This document shows positions 8,701 to 16,593 of a stretch of DNA of 48,092 bases, piece by piece (the stretch's first letter is position 1; every line of letters starts with the position of its first letter). This DNA is from Acidobacteriota bacterium. GTDB lineage: Bacteria; Acidobacteriota; Thermoanaerobaculia; Multivoradales; JAGPDF01. The stretch lies in NCBI GenBank assembly GCA_012521815.1, contig JAAYLR010000157.1, forward strand, positions 1 to 48,092, given 5' to 3'. The position numbers were made by a program, and so were the translations under genes. The notes under the pieces are model-generated. The model made no database searches. It was not told the DNA's origin and saw only the letters and a list, made by a program, of their open reading frames with translations.

Positions 8701-9434
8701 TGCTCTCCGTGGTGCTGCCGACCCGCAACGAGCGGGAAGGTGTGGAGATCCTCGTCCACGCGCTCGCGAGCATCCTCGACCGGCCCACCGGAGGGGCGTT
8801 CGAGCTGCTGGTCGTCGACGACAGCAACGACGGAAGCGATCGCTACCTCGCCGAGCGGTTCGCGCCGCTCGCGCCGCGGGTGCGGTTCCACCACCGCGCC
8901 CGGGGCACGGGGCTGGGCACGGCGATCGGCGACGGGATCGAGATGGCGACCTGCCGGCTCGTGGCGGTGATGGATGCCGACTTCAACCACGATCCGCTCG
9001 ACGTCCCGCCCCTGCTCGCCCGGTTCCAGGAGGGCGCCGACCTCGTCGGGGGCTCCCGCTTCCTGCCCGGCGGCGGCATGCCCGGCCACCCGTTCCGCTG
9101 CCAGGGCAGCCGGCTCTTCAACCTCTTCATCCGCCGCGCCCTGGCGCTGCCGACCACCGACCATCTCGGCGGCTACTGGCTCGCCGAGCGCGCGCGGATC
9201 GTCGAGCTGAAGCGCCGCTGGGAGCTCTTCCACGGCTACGGCGACTACTACATCCGCCTCCTCTTCGCCGCGCACCTGCTCGGCTGGCGGGTGGTGGAGC
9301 TCCCGATGCGCTACCTCCAGCGCCTGCGGGGGGAGAGCAACACGAGCTTCCGCCGCGAGCTGGTGCGCTACAGCCGGGTCGTCGGGCAGCTGCGCCGGGA
9401 GCGCGCGACGCTCGCGGCCCGGCTGGCCTCTTGA
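8700..9434 (+). CDS. Family 2 glycosyltransferase, polyprenol-phosphate mannosyltransferase-like
   Basis: MLSVVLPTRNEREGVEILVHAL, FELLVVDDSNDGSDRYLAERF, RLVAVMDADFNHDPLDVPPLLARF, LVGGSRFLPGGGM. TGATG junction with the preceding gene. Confidence 0.9.
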   Translation: MLSVVLPTRNEREGVEILVHALASILDRPTGGAFELLVVDDSNDGSDRYLAERFAPLAPRVRFHHRARGTGLGTAIGDGIEMATCRLVAVMDADFNHDPLDVPPLLARFQEGADLVGGSRFLPGGGMPGHPFRCQGSRLFNLFIRRALALPTTDHLGGYWLAERARIVELKRRWELFHGYGDYYIRLLFAAHLLGWRVVELPMRYLQRLRGESNTSFRRELVRYSRVVGQLRRERATLAARLAS

Positions 9435-9460
9435 CGCCGTCTTTTACTCATTCTTAGTAT
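9431..9460 (+). promoter_or_regulatory. Candidate sigma70-type promoter upstream of nadA
   Basis: TTGACG (9431-9436), 18-nt gap, TAGTAT (9455-9460); TATAAG at 9458-9463 is an alternative -10. AT-rich island in very GC-rich sequence, directly before nadABC-lipA. Confidence 0.5.
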
Positions 9461-9462
9461 AA
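9442..9462. promoter_or_regulatory. Candidate operator: 21-bp imperfect palindrome TTTTACT-cattctt-AGTATAA
   Basis: Half-sites match at 6 of 7 positions (TTTTACT vs TTATACT, the reverse complement of AGTATAA). Overlaps the candidate -10 upstream of nadA. Confidence 0.45.
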
Positions 9463-9527
9463 GGGCCCTGAAGAGCCCGGCGGCTCGCCGCCGTTCGCAG
9501 CGCACGTCGAGAACAGAGGAGAGAGCG

Positions 9528-10556
9528 ATGGAGCCGACCCTGCCAGCCACGGAGGCCCGCCCGGCAACCCCGCCACCCGCGTCCGGGCTCGACGCCCGCC
9601 TCGCCCGGGTGATGCCGGCCGCCGAGCGGGCCGCCCATGCGCCGCTCATCGAGGAGATCAACCGCCTGAAGCGGGAGCTCGGGGTGGCGATCCTCGCCCA
9701 CAACTACCAGACCCCGGAGATCTTCCACGGGGTCGCGGATTTCGTCGGCGACTCGCTCGCGCTCGCCCGGCAGGCGGTGGCGAGCGACGCCGAGCGGCTC
9801 GTGGTCTGCGGCGTCCACTTCATGGCCGAGACCGCGAAGATCCTCAACCCCGAACGGACGGTGCTGATCCCCGACCCGGAGGCCGGCTGCTCGCTCGCCG
9901 ACTCGATCACCGCCGCCGACATCCGGGCGCTGCGGGAGCGGTACCCCGGCGCGCCGGTGGTCACCTACGTGAACACCTCCGCCGCGGTGAAGGCGGAGTC
10001 GGACATCTGCTGCACCTCGGGCAACGCGGTGGAGGTCGTGGAGTCGCTCGGCGTGCCCCGGGTGATCTTCCTTCCCGACGAGTACCTCGGGAGCTGGGTG
10101 GCCTCGCAGACCGACGTCGAGCTGATCCTCTGGCGTGGCCACTGCGAGGTCCACGAGCGGTTCACCGGCCCGGAGGTGGCGGCGTTCCGCGCCGCGAATC
10201 CGGGGATCACCGTGCTCGCGCACCCCGAGTGCCCGCCCGAGGTGCTCGCCGAGGCCGACTACGTCGGGTCGACGGCGGGGATGATCTCCTACGTCGGCGA
10301 CCGGCGGCCGGAGCGGGTGGTGATGATCACCGAGTGCTCGATGAGCGACAACGTGGCGGTCGCCCACCCCGAAGTGGAGTTTGTCCGCCCGTGCAACCTC
10401 TGCCCGCACATGAAGCGGATCACGCTGCCGAAGATCCTCGCGAGCCTCGAGCAGGGGATCCACGCGGTCGAGGTCGATCCCGCCGTCGCCGCGCAGGCAC
10501 GGCAGGCGGTCGAGCGGATGCTCGCCGTGGCGCCGCGCGGGGGAGTCCGCCGGTGA
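9528..10556 (+). CDS. nadA: Quinolinate synthase NadA
   Basis: [51 protein letters not shown], Fe-S cysteines in [20 protein letters not shown] and [12 protein letters not shown]. Confidence 0.97.
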   Translation: MEPTLPATEARPATPPPASGLDARLARVMPAAERAAHAPLIEEINRLKRELGVAILAHNYQTPEIFHGVADFVGDSLALARQAVASDAERLVVCGVHFMAETAKILNPERTVLIPDPEAGCSLADSITAADIRALRERYPGAPVVTYVNTSAAVKAESDICCTSGNAVEVVESLGVPRVIFLPDEYLGSWVASQTDVELILWRGHCEVHERFTGPEVAAFRAANPGITVLAHPECPPEVLAEADYVGSTAGMISYVGDRRPERVVMITECSMSDNVAVAHPEVEFVRPCNLCPHMKRITLPKILASLEQGIHAVEVDPAVAAQARQAVERMLAVAPRGGVRR

Positions 10557-12145
10557 AGCCGCTCTGGAGCGAGGAGGTCCGCGCCGACCTGGTGATCGTC
10601 GGCGGCGGCGCCGCCGGCCTCTCCGTCGCGCTCGGCGCGGGCGGGGCGCGGGTCCATCTCCTCGCGCGGCAGCCGCTCGGGGAGGGGGTGGCGACCGGGC
10701 TCGCCCAGGGCGGGATCGCCGCGGCGGTCGGGGTGGAGGACTCGCCGGCCCTGCATCTGGCCGACACCCTCGCCGCCGCCGCCGGGCTGGCGGAGCCGGC
10801 GGCGGTGCGTACGCTCGTGGAGGCGGCGCCGGCGGCGATCGCCCGGCTGATCGCGGCCGGCGCCCGCTTCGACCGGGACGCCGACGGCTCGCTCGCGCTC
10901 ACCCGCGAGGCGGCCCACTCGCGGCGCCGGGTGCTCCACGCCGAGGGGGACGCCACCGGGCGGGAGCTGCTCCGGGCGCTCGCCGCCGCGGTGACGCGCC
11001 GCCCCGGGGTGCATCTCTTCAACGGGGCGACGGCGCTCGCCCTCCTGCGCGCCGGCGAGCGGGTCTGCGGGCTCCTGGCCCGGCCTCCGGACGGCCGCCT
11101 CGTGCTCCACCGCGCCGGGGCGGTGCTCCTCGCCACCGGCGGCTCGGGGGCGCTCTATCTCCACACCACGAACCCGGGGGAGGCCGACGGCGGCGGGCTC
11201 TGGCTCGCGGCGCGCGCCGGGGCGCTGCTCGCCGACCTGGAGTTCGTGCAGTTCCACCCCACCGCGCTCGCCACCGGTTCCGACCCGTTGCCGCTGCTCA
11301 CCGAGGCGCTGCGCGGGGAGGGGGCGGCGGTGATCGACGAGCGCGGCGAGCGCTTCCTCGCGGCGGTCCACCCGGCCGCCGAGCTCGCGCCGCGCGACGT
11401 CGTGGCGCGCGGGATCTGGACCCACCGCGCCGCCGGGCACCAGACGTTCCTCGACGCCCGCGAGAGCGTCGGGGAGCGCTTCCCGGAACGGTTCCCCAGC
11501 GTCTTCCGGGCCTGCCGGGAGGCGGGGTTCGACCCGCGTCGGGAGCCGCTGCCGGTGGTCCCCGCCGCCCACTACCAGATGGGCGGGATCCTGACCTCGT
11601 GCGACGGCCGCAGCTCGCTCGCCGGTCTCTGGGCGGCGGGGGAGGTGGCGTCGACCGGCGTGCACGGCGCCAACCGGCTCGCCTCGAACTCGCTGCTCGA
11701 GGCGGTCGTCTTCGGCGCCCGCGCGGCAGCGGACATCCTCGCCGCCGCGGCGCCGCCGCTCCGGCCGGCTACCGGCGAGGAGCTCTGCGGCGGCGAGAGC
11801 CTGCCCGACCCCGGCCGCGCGGCGGTGCCGCGTTCGGTGCGAGAACGGATGTGGCAGGCGGTCGGGCTCGTGCGCCGCGGCGAGGAGCTCGCCGCGGCGG
11901 CGGCGGCGCTCGCCGAGGCGGCGGCGCGCGACCCCGGCCGGGGGCGCCCGGCGGCGGTCGCCGCGCTCGTGGCCGCGGCCGCGCTCGCGCGCCGGGAGAG
12001 CCGGGGCGCGCACTACCGCGCCGACTTCCCCGAACCGGATCCCGCCGGGGCGCGGCACACCGTCTTCTCCGTCGCCTTCACCGGCGGCCGGCCCGAACCC
12101 CGTTTCGTCGACACGGCCCGCCCGCGGGCCGCGGGAGGAGCCTGA
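10553..12145 (+). CDS. nadB: L-aspartate oxidase NadB
   Basis: [19 protein letters not shown] motif, [78 protein letters not shown] start, GTGA overlap with nadA. Confidence 0.95.
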   Translation: MKPLWSEEVRADLVIVGGGAAGLSVALGAGGARVHLLARQPLGEGVATGLAQGGIAAAVGVEDSPALHLADTLAAAAGLAEPAAVRTLVEAAPAAIARLIAAGARFDRDADGSLALTREAAHSRRRVLHAEGDATGRELLRALAAAVTRRPGVHLFNGATALALLRAGERVCGLLARPPDGRLVLHRAGAVLLATGGSGALYLHTTNPGEADGGGLWLAARAGALLADLEFVQFHPTALATGSDPLPLLTEALRGEGAAVIDERGERFLAAVHPAAELAPRDVVARGIWTHRAAGHQTFLDARESVGERFPERFPSVFRACREAGFDPRREPLPVVPAAHYQMGGILTSCDGRSSLAGLWAAGEVASTGVHGANRLASNSLLEAVVFGARAAADILAAAAPPLRPATGEELCGGESLPDPGRAAVPRSVRERMWQAVGLVRRGEELAAAAAALAEAAARDPGRGRPAAVAALVAAAALARRESRGAHYRADFPEPDPAGARHTVFSVAFTGGRPEPRFVDTARPRAAGGA

Positions 12146-13026
12146 TGGCCGCTCCGGTGCTGCCCCCCCTGTTCTACGAGGAGCTGCTTCGCCGCGCGCT
12201 CGCCGAGGATCTCGGCACCGCGGGAGATCTGACCACCGACAGCGTGATCCCGGCCACCGCGCAGGCCCGGGCACGGATCGTCGCCCGGGCGGCCGGGCGG
12301 ATCGCCGGTCTCGCGCCGGCACTCGCGGTCTTCCCGCTCCTCTCGCCCGCGGTGGGGAGCGAGGCGCTCGTGAGCGACGGCGACGACGTCGCCGCCGGCG
12401 CCACTCTCGCGACGCTCGCCGGCCCGGCGCGCGCGCTCCTGACCGGGGAGCGGACGGCGCTCAACCTGCTCGGCCGGCTCTCCGGCATCGCCACCGCCGC
12501 CCGCGACCTCGGCGCGCAGCTCGCGGGAACGCGGGCGCGGCTCGCGGGCACCCGCAAGACGACCCCGGGCCTGCGGGCGCTCGAGAAGCACGCGCTCGTC
12601 TGCGGCGGCGCGACCCCGCACCGCGCCGGGCTCCACGATGCGGTGCTGATCAAGGACAACCACCTCGCCGTGGCCGGCGGGGTGGGGGAGGCGGTCCGCC
12701 GGGCCCGGGCCGGGGTCGGACACCTCGTGAAGATCGAGGTGGAGGTCGACGATCTCGACCAGCTCCGGGAGGCGCTCGCGGCCGGCGCCGACGTGATCCT
12801 CCTCGACAACATGCTCCCCGCCCTCCTGCGGGAGGCGGTGGCGATCGCCGGCGGGCGGGTGCCGCTCGAAGCCTCCGGCGGCGTGCGCCCGGAGACGATC
12901 CGGGCGATCGCCGAAAGCGGCGTCGATCTGATCTCGGTCGGCTGGCTCACGCACTCGGCACCGGCGCTCGACGTCGCTCTCGATTTCGAGCCGTCGCCGG
13001 CGGCCGGTGTAGAGTCCGGCGCATGA
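12145..13026 (+). CDS. nadC: Nicotinate-nucleotide pyrophosphorylase (carboxylating) NadC
   Basis: AEDLGTAGDLTTDSVIP, TRKTTPGLRALEKHALVCGGATPHRAGLHDAVLIKDNHL, LEASGGVRPETIRAIAESGVDLISVGWLTHSAPALDVALDF. Confidence 0.96.
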   Translation: MAAPVLPPLFYEELLRRALAEDLGTAGDLTTDSVIPATAQARARIVARAAGRIAGLAPALAVFPLLSPAVGSEALVSDGDDVAAGATLATLAGPARALLTGERTALNLLGRLSGIATAARDLGAQLAGTRARLAGTRKTTPGLRALEKHALVCGGATPHRAGLHDAVLIKDNHLAVAGGVGEAVRRARAGVGHLVKIEVEVDDLDQLREALAAGADVILLDNMLPALLREAVAIAGGRVPLEASGGVRPETIRAIAESGVDLISVGWLTHSAPALDVALDFEPSPAAGVESGA

Positions 13027-13964
13027 GCGACTCCACCGAACTCCACGGCGCCGTGCCCGGCGGAAAGGGAGCGGGACGCCCGGAGCGGCGTCCCGAATGG
13101 CTCCGCATCCGTCTCGCGACGCCCGAACGTTTCCGTGAGGTGCGCGACCTCGTCGGGCGCCTTCGCCTCAACACCGTCTGCGCGGAGGCCCGCTGCCCCA
13201 ACATCTTCGAGTGCTGGGGCGAGCACGGCACCGCGACCTTCATGATCCTCGGCGAGATCTGCACCCGGCGCTGCGGCTTCTGCGCCGTGACCTCGGGCCG
13301 CCCCCGCCCCGGCACCGACCCCGACGAGCCGGCGCACGTCGCCGAAGCGGTGGCCGAGATGGGGCTGCGGCACGCCGTGCTCACCTCGGTCGACCGCGAC
13401 GACCTGCCCGACGGCGGCGCCGCCCACTGGGCGGCGGTGATCCGGGCGATCCACGAGCGCAACCCGGGGTGCGCGGTCGAGGTGCTCACCCCCGACTTCC
13501 GCGGGGTTCCCGACGCGCTCGACATCGTCCTCGGCGCGGCGCCGGAGATCTTCTCCCACAACATGGAGACCGTCCCGCGGCTCTATCGGACCGCCCGCCC
13601 CGGCAGCCGCTTCGAGACGAGCCTCGCGCTGCTCGCCGAGGCGAGCCGCCGCCGCGATGCCGGGGCGTACCGGGGCCGGGTGAAGACCGGCCTCATGCTC
13701 GGTCTCGGCGAGCGTCCGGAGGAGGTCGAGGAGGTGATGCGCGCGGTGCGGGAAGCGGGGGTCGAGATCCTCACCCTCGGCCAGTACCTCCAGCCGACCC
13801 GCAAGCACCTGCCGGTCGACCGGTACGTGCACCCCGGCGAGTTCGCCCGCTACCGCGAGCTCGCGGCGGCGCTTGGCTTCGCCCACTGCCAGTCCGGGCC
13901 GCTCGTGCGTTCCAGCTATCACGCGCACGAACAGGTGGGTGGGAGCCTGCGCGAAGCCCGGTGA
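13023..13964 (+). CDS. lipA: Lipoyl synthase LipA (radical SAM)
   Basis: CAEARCPNIFECW auxiliary cluster, CTRRCGFCAV radical-SAM cluster, ILTLGQYLQPTRKHLPVDRYVHPGEFARY, C-terminal RSSYHA. Confidence 0.97.
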   Translation: MSDSTELHGAVPGGKGAGRPERRPEWLRIRLATPERFREVRDLVGRLRLNTVCAEARCPNIFECWGEHGTATFMILGEICTRRCGFCAVTSGRPRPGTDPDEPAHVAEAVAEMGLRHAVLTSVDRDDLPDGGAAHWAAVIRAIHERNPGCAVEVLTPDFRGVPDALDIVLGAAPEIFSHNMETVPRLYRTARPGSRFETSLALLAEASRRRDAGAYRGRVKTGLMLGLGERPEEVEEVMRAVREAGVEILTLGQYLQPTRKHLPVDRYVHPGEFARYRELAAALGFAHCQSGPLVRSSYHAHEQVGGSLREAR

Positions 13965-14095
13965 GGGGCGAGAGACCGCGTAGCTTATCCGAGGCCGGGA
14001 CGCCGGGCGATCCCGTCATGACGCGCCCGCATTCCGGGTAGAATCAGCGGCGTCGGCCGCGACGGGAGCGGCGGCCGATCCCCGCGGAGGCGACG

Positions 14096-14515
14096 ATGGG
14101 CCAAGAGGAGAGTGGACGGGTGCGCCGGGACGGCCTGTCCCCGTATCCGTCGTCGCCGTCTCCCCGCCGTCTCCGGCCGTATGCCGAGTGCCGCAGGGTC
14201 GTTCGCGTCACCCGCATCTCCTGCCCGTCCGAAACCGTTTGCCACTCCCGTCGGCCGCGGCCGGTGCCGTTCGCGGCGGGAGCCGATCAGTTCGCTCGTC
14301 CCTTGCCGTTCGCCCGGGCTCGTCGAGTCGGACCCTGCCCGGGGCGGGACGGTCTCGTGCCTTTCGCCGTAGCCGGTGCGCGGGGGGCGCCGTCCGCCAC
14401 GCTGAGAAGCGGGGCGCCGGCGGACCCGTGGCCGGCTCCGGAACGGAGTCCATCTGACCGCGGCGCCGGGGCGCCGCTCTCTGGGAGGAGTCGATGTCTC
14501 TGTTTCACAAGCTGA
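14096..14515 (+). CDS. Uncertain small ORF (139 aa) in the lipA to proline dehydrogenase gap
   Basis: GGAGG (14086-14090) five nt before ATG 14096, and a TAGAAT box at 14039. No recognisable family, compositionally odd, overlaps the next gene start by 22 nt. Confidence 0.2.
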   Translation: MGQEESGRVRRDGLSPYPSSPSPRRLRPYAECRRVVRVTRISCPSETVCHSRRPRPVPFAAGADQFARPLPFARARRVGPCPGRDGLVPFAVAGARGAPSATLRSGAPADPWPAPERSPSDRGAGAPLSGRSRCLCFTS

Positions 14516-15393
14516 TCGTCCTCACGATGCCGCTCGTCCCGAAGTTCATCGTCGGCCGTGTCGCCTCCCGGTACGTGGCCGGCGAGGGGATCGAGGATGC
14601 GCTGCGCGAGATTGCCAGGCTCAACGCCGAGGGCGCCATGGCGACGATGGATCTGCTCGGCGAGGAGGTCTACGACCCGGCCAAGGCCGAGACGAACGTG
14701 CGCGAGTACCAGCGGATGCTCAAGGAGATCGCGGAGCGGAAGCTCGACGCGAACATCTCGATCAAGCCGACCGCGCTCGGCCTGAAGATCAACCGGGAGC
14801 TGTTCGAGAGCAACCTCGACCAGATCGCGACCAGCGCCGCCGAGCACGGGAACTTCGTGCGGATCGACATGGAAGATCACACCACGATCGACGACACCCT
14901 CGCCGTCTTCCGCTCCCTGCGGAAGAAGCACGACAACCTCGGGGTCGTCTTCCAGGCCTACATGCGGCGGACGCTCGCCGACATCGAGGCGCTGCCGGCC
15001 GAAGGGGCGAACATCCGGCTCTGCAAGGGGATCTACATCGAGCCGCGAGCGGTGGCGTGGAAGGGGTTCGAGACGGTGCAGCGCGCCTTCCTGGCGGCGC
15101 TCGAGAAGGCGTTCCGGCAGGGCGTCTACGTCGGCATCGCGACGCACGACGAGTACCTCTGCTGCGCCGCGGTCCACCTGATCGACCGGCTGGGCATCCC
15201 GCGCGACCGGTACGAGTTCCAGATGCTGCTCGGCGTCGAGCCGCTCCTGCGGCGGATCCTCGTCGAAGGGGGGCACCGGCTCCGGGTCTACGTGCCGTAC
15301 GGCAAGGACTGGTATCCCTACTCGACGCGCCGGCTGCGCGAGAACCCCGAGGTGGCGGGGCACATCATCCGCGCCTTCTTCAGCCGGAGCTGA
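14494..15393 (+). CDS. Proline dehydrogenase (monofunctional PRODH)
   Basis: NISIKPTALGLKI, FVRIDMEDHTTIDDTLAVFRSLRKKHDNLGVVFQAYMRRTLADIEAL, NIRLCKGIYIEP, VGIATHDEYL, YEFQMLLGVEPLLRRILVEGGHRLRVYVPYGKDWYPYSTRRLRENPEV. Confidence 0.94.
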   Translation: MSLFHKLIVLTMPLVPKFIVGRVASRYVAGEGIEDALREIARLNAEGAMATMDLLGEEVYDPAKAETNVREYQRMLKEIAERKLDANISIKPTALGLKINRELFESNLDQIATSAAEHGNFVRIDMEDHTTIDDTLAVFRSLRKKHDNLGVVFQAYMRRTLADIEALPAEGANIRLCKGIYIEPRAVAWKGFETVQRAFLAALEKAFRQGVYVGIATHDEYLCCAAVHLIDRLGIPRDRYEFQMLLGVEPLLRRILVEGGHRLRVYVPYGKDWYPYSTRRLRENPEVAGHIIRAFFSRS

Positions 15394-15402
15394 AGCGGCG
15401 CC

Positions 15403-16131
15403 ATGCGCTCTGCGGGAACCGGCACCCTGCGGCTGGCGCTCCTCCAGGTGCGCGACGATCCGCGCGCCGAAGCGCAGGAGCGGGAGGCGTTCGCGGCCGT
15501 CGGCGGCCTCCTTCCCGGGCAGATCCGCTCCTGGAACCTGGTGTCGCGGCCGGCGATCGGGATCGCCGATCTCGCCGGCTGCGACGCCGTGGTCATCGGC
15601 GGCGCCGGGGCGCACTCGGTCACCGAGGACGATCCGTTCACGGCGCCGCTGCTCGATCTCGTCGGCGAGCTCGTCGCCCGCCGCTGGCCGGTCTTCGGCT
15701 CCTGCTACGGGCACCAGTTCCTCGCCCGCGCCCTCGGCGGCCGGGTCGTCACCGACCCCGAGCACGGCGAGCTCGGCACCTTCGAGCTCCACCTGACCGC
15801 GGTGGGCGCCGCCGACCCCTGGCTCGCGGGGCTTCCCCCGAGCTTCGACGCGCAGTTCGGGCACAACGACTGGGTGGTGGAGCTGCCGCCGGACGCCGTG
15901 GAGCTCGCCTACACCGCCCGCTGCCGGCATCAGGCGTTCCGGATCGGCGAGCTGCCGGTCTACGGCGCGCAGTTCCACGTCGAGCTCGACGAGGCGCGGA
16001 TGCTCGCCCGGGCCGCGCTCTATCGCGACGCCTATCTGCCCGCCAGCGACGCGATGAAGCGGCTGGCCGACTCCCTGCGGCCGTCTCCGGTGGCGGCCAC
16101 GCTCTTCGCGCGGTTCCTCGCGCTCGTCTGA
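15403..16131 (+). CDS. Class I glutamine amidotransferase-like protein
   Basis: DAVVIGGAGAHSV, nucleophile elbow VFGSCYGHQFLARALGG, QFGHNDWVVELP, VYGAQFHVELDEAR. Confidence 0.88.
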   Translation: MRSAGTGTLRLALLQVRDDPRAEAQEREAFAAVGGLLPGQIRSWNLVSRPAIGIADLAGCDAVVIGGAGAHSVTEDDPFTAPLLDLVGELVARRWPVFGSCYGHQFLARALGGRVVTDPEHGELGTFELHLTAVGAADPWLAGLPPSFDAQFGHNDWVVELPPDAVELAYTARCRHQAFRIGELPVYGAQFHVELDEARMLARAALYRDAYLPASDAMKRLADSLRPSPVAATLFARFLALV

Positions 16132-16196
16132 GCGCCCGGGCAGACACCGCTCGGCACCGCCGCCCGCGCTCCCGGCTCTCTGAGTAGAATGCCCCG

Positions 16197-16580
16197 ATGT
16201 CCGAGCGAAGCGTGAAGTTCTACTCCTGTGCGAACTGCCCCGCCTACTGCTGTACCTACGACCAGATCGAGACGACGGCGGCGGACATCCGGCGCCTCGC
16301 CCGCCACTTCGGCCTCTCCGAAGAGCAGGCGCGCCGGCGCTTCACCAAGCCGGTCGAAGGGGGCGCCCGGCGGGCGCTGCGCCACCGGCGCGACGAGATC
16401 TTCGGCTCCGCCTGCCGGTTCCTCGATCCCGAACGGCGCCGGTGCACGATCTACGCGGCGCGGCCGCGGATCTGCCGCGTCTACCCCGGAACGCCGCGCT
16501 GCGGCTTCTACGATTTCCTGATGTCGGAGCGCCGGTCGCAGGACGACCCGGAGTACGTACCCTCGTTCCGGCGAGGCTGA
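16197..16580 (+). CDS. YkgJ-like cysteine-cluster protein
   Basis: FYSCANCPAYCCTYDQIETTAADIRRLARHFGLSEEQARRRFTK...CRFLDPERRRCTIYAARPRICRVYPGTPRCGFYDFL. Confidence 0.88.
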   Translation: MSERSVKFYSCANCPAYCCTYDQIETTAADIRRLARHFGLSEEQARRRFTKPVEGGARRALRHRRDEIFGSACRFLDPERRRCTIYAARPRICRVYPGTPRCGFYDFLMSERRSQDDPEYVPSFRRG

Positions 16581-16593
16581 CGGGAGAGGCCGG

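Noticed and set aside
14112-14457. Overlapping small ORFs 14112..14372, 14188..14457 and 14208..14453
   Set aside because: Multiple open frames in the same GC-rich gap with no family similarity. At most one could be real, and 14096..14515 has the only convincing ribosome-binding site that I noticed.
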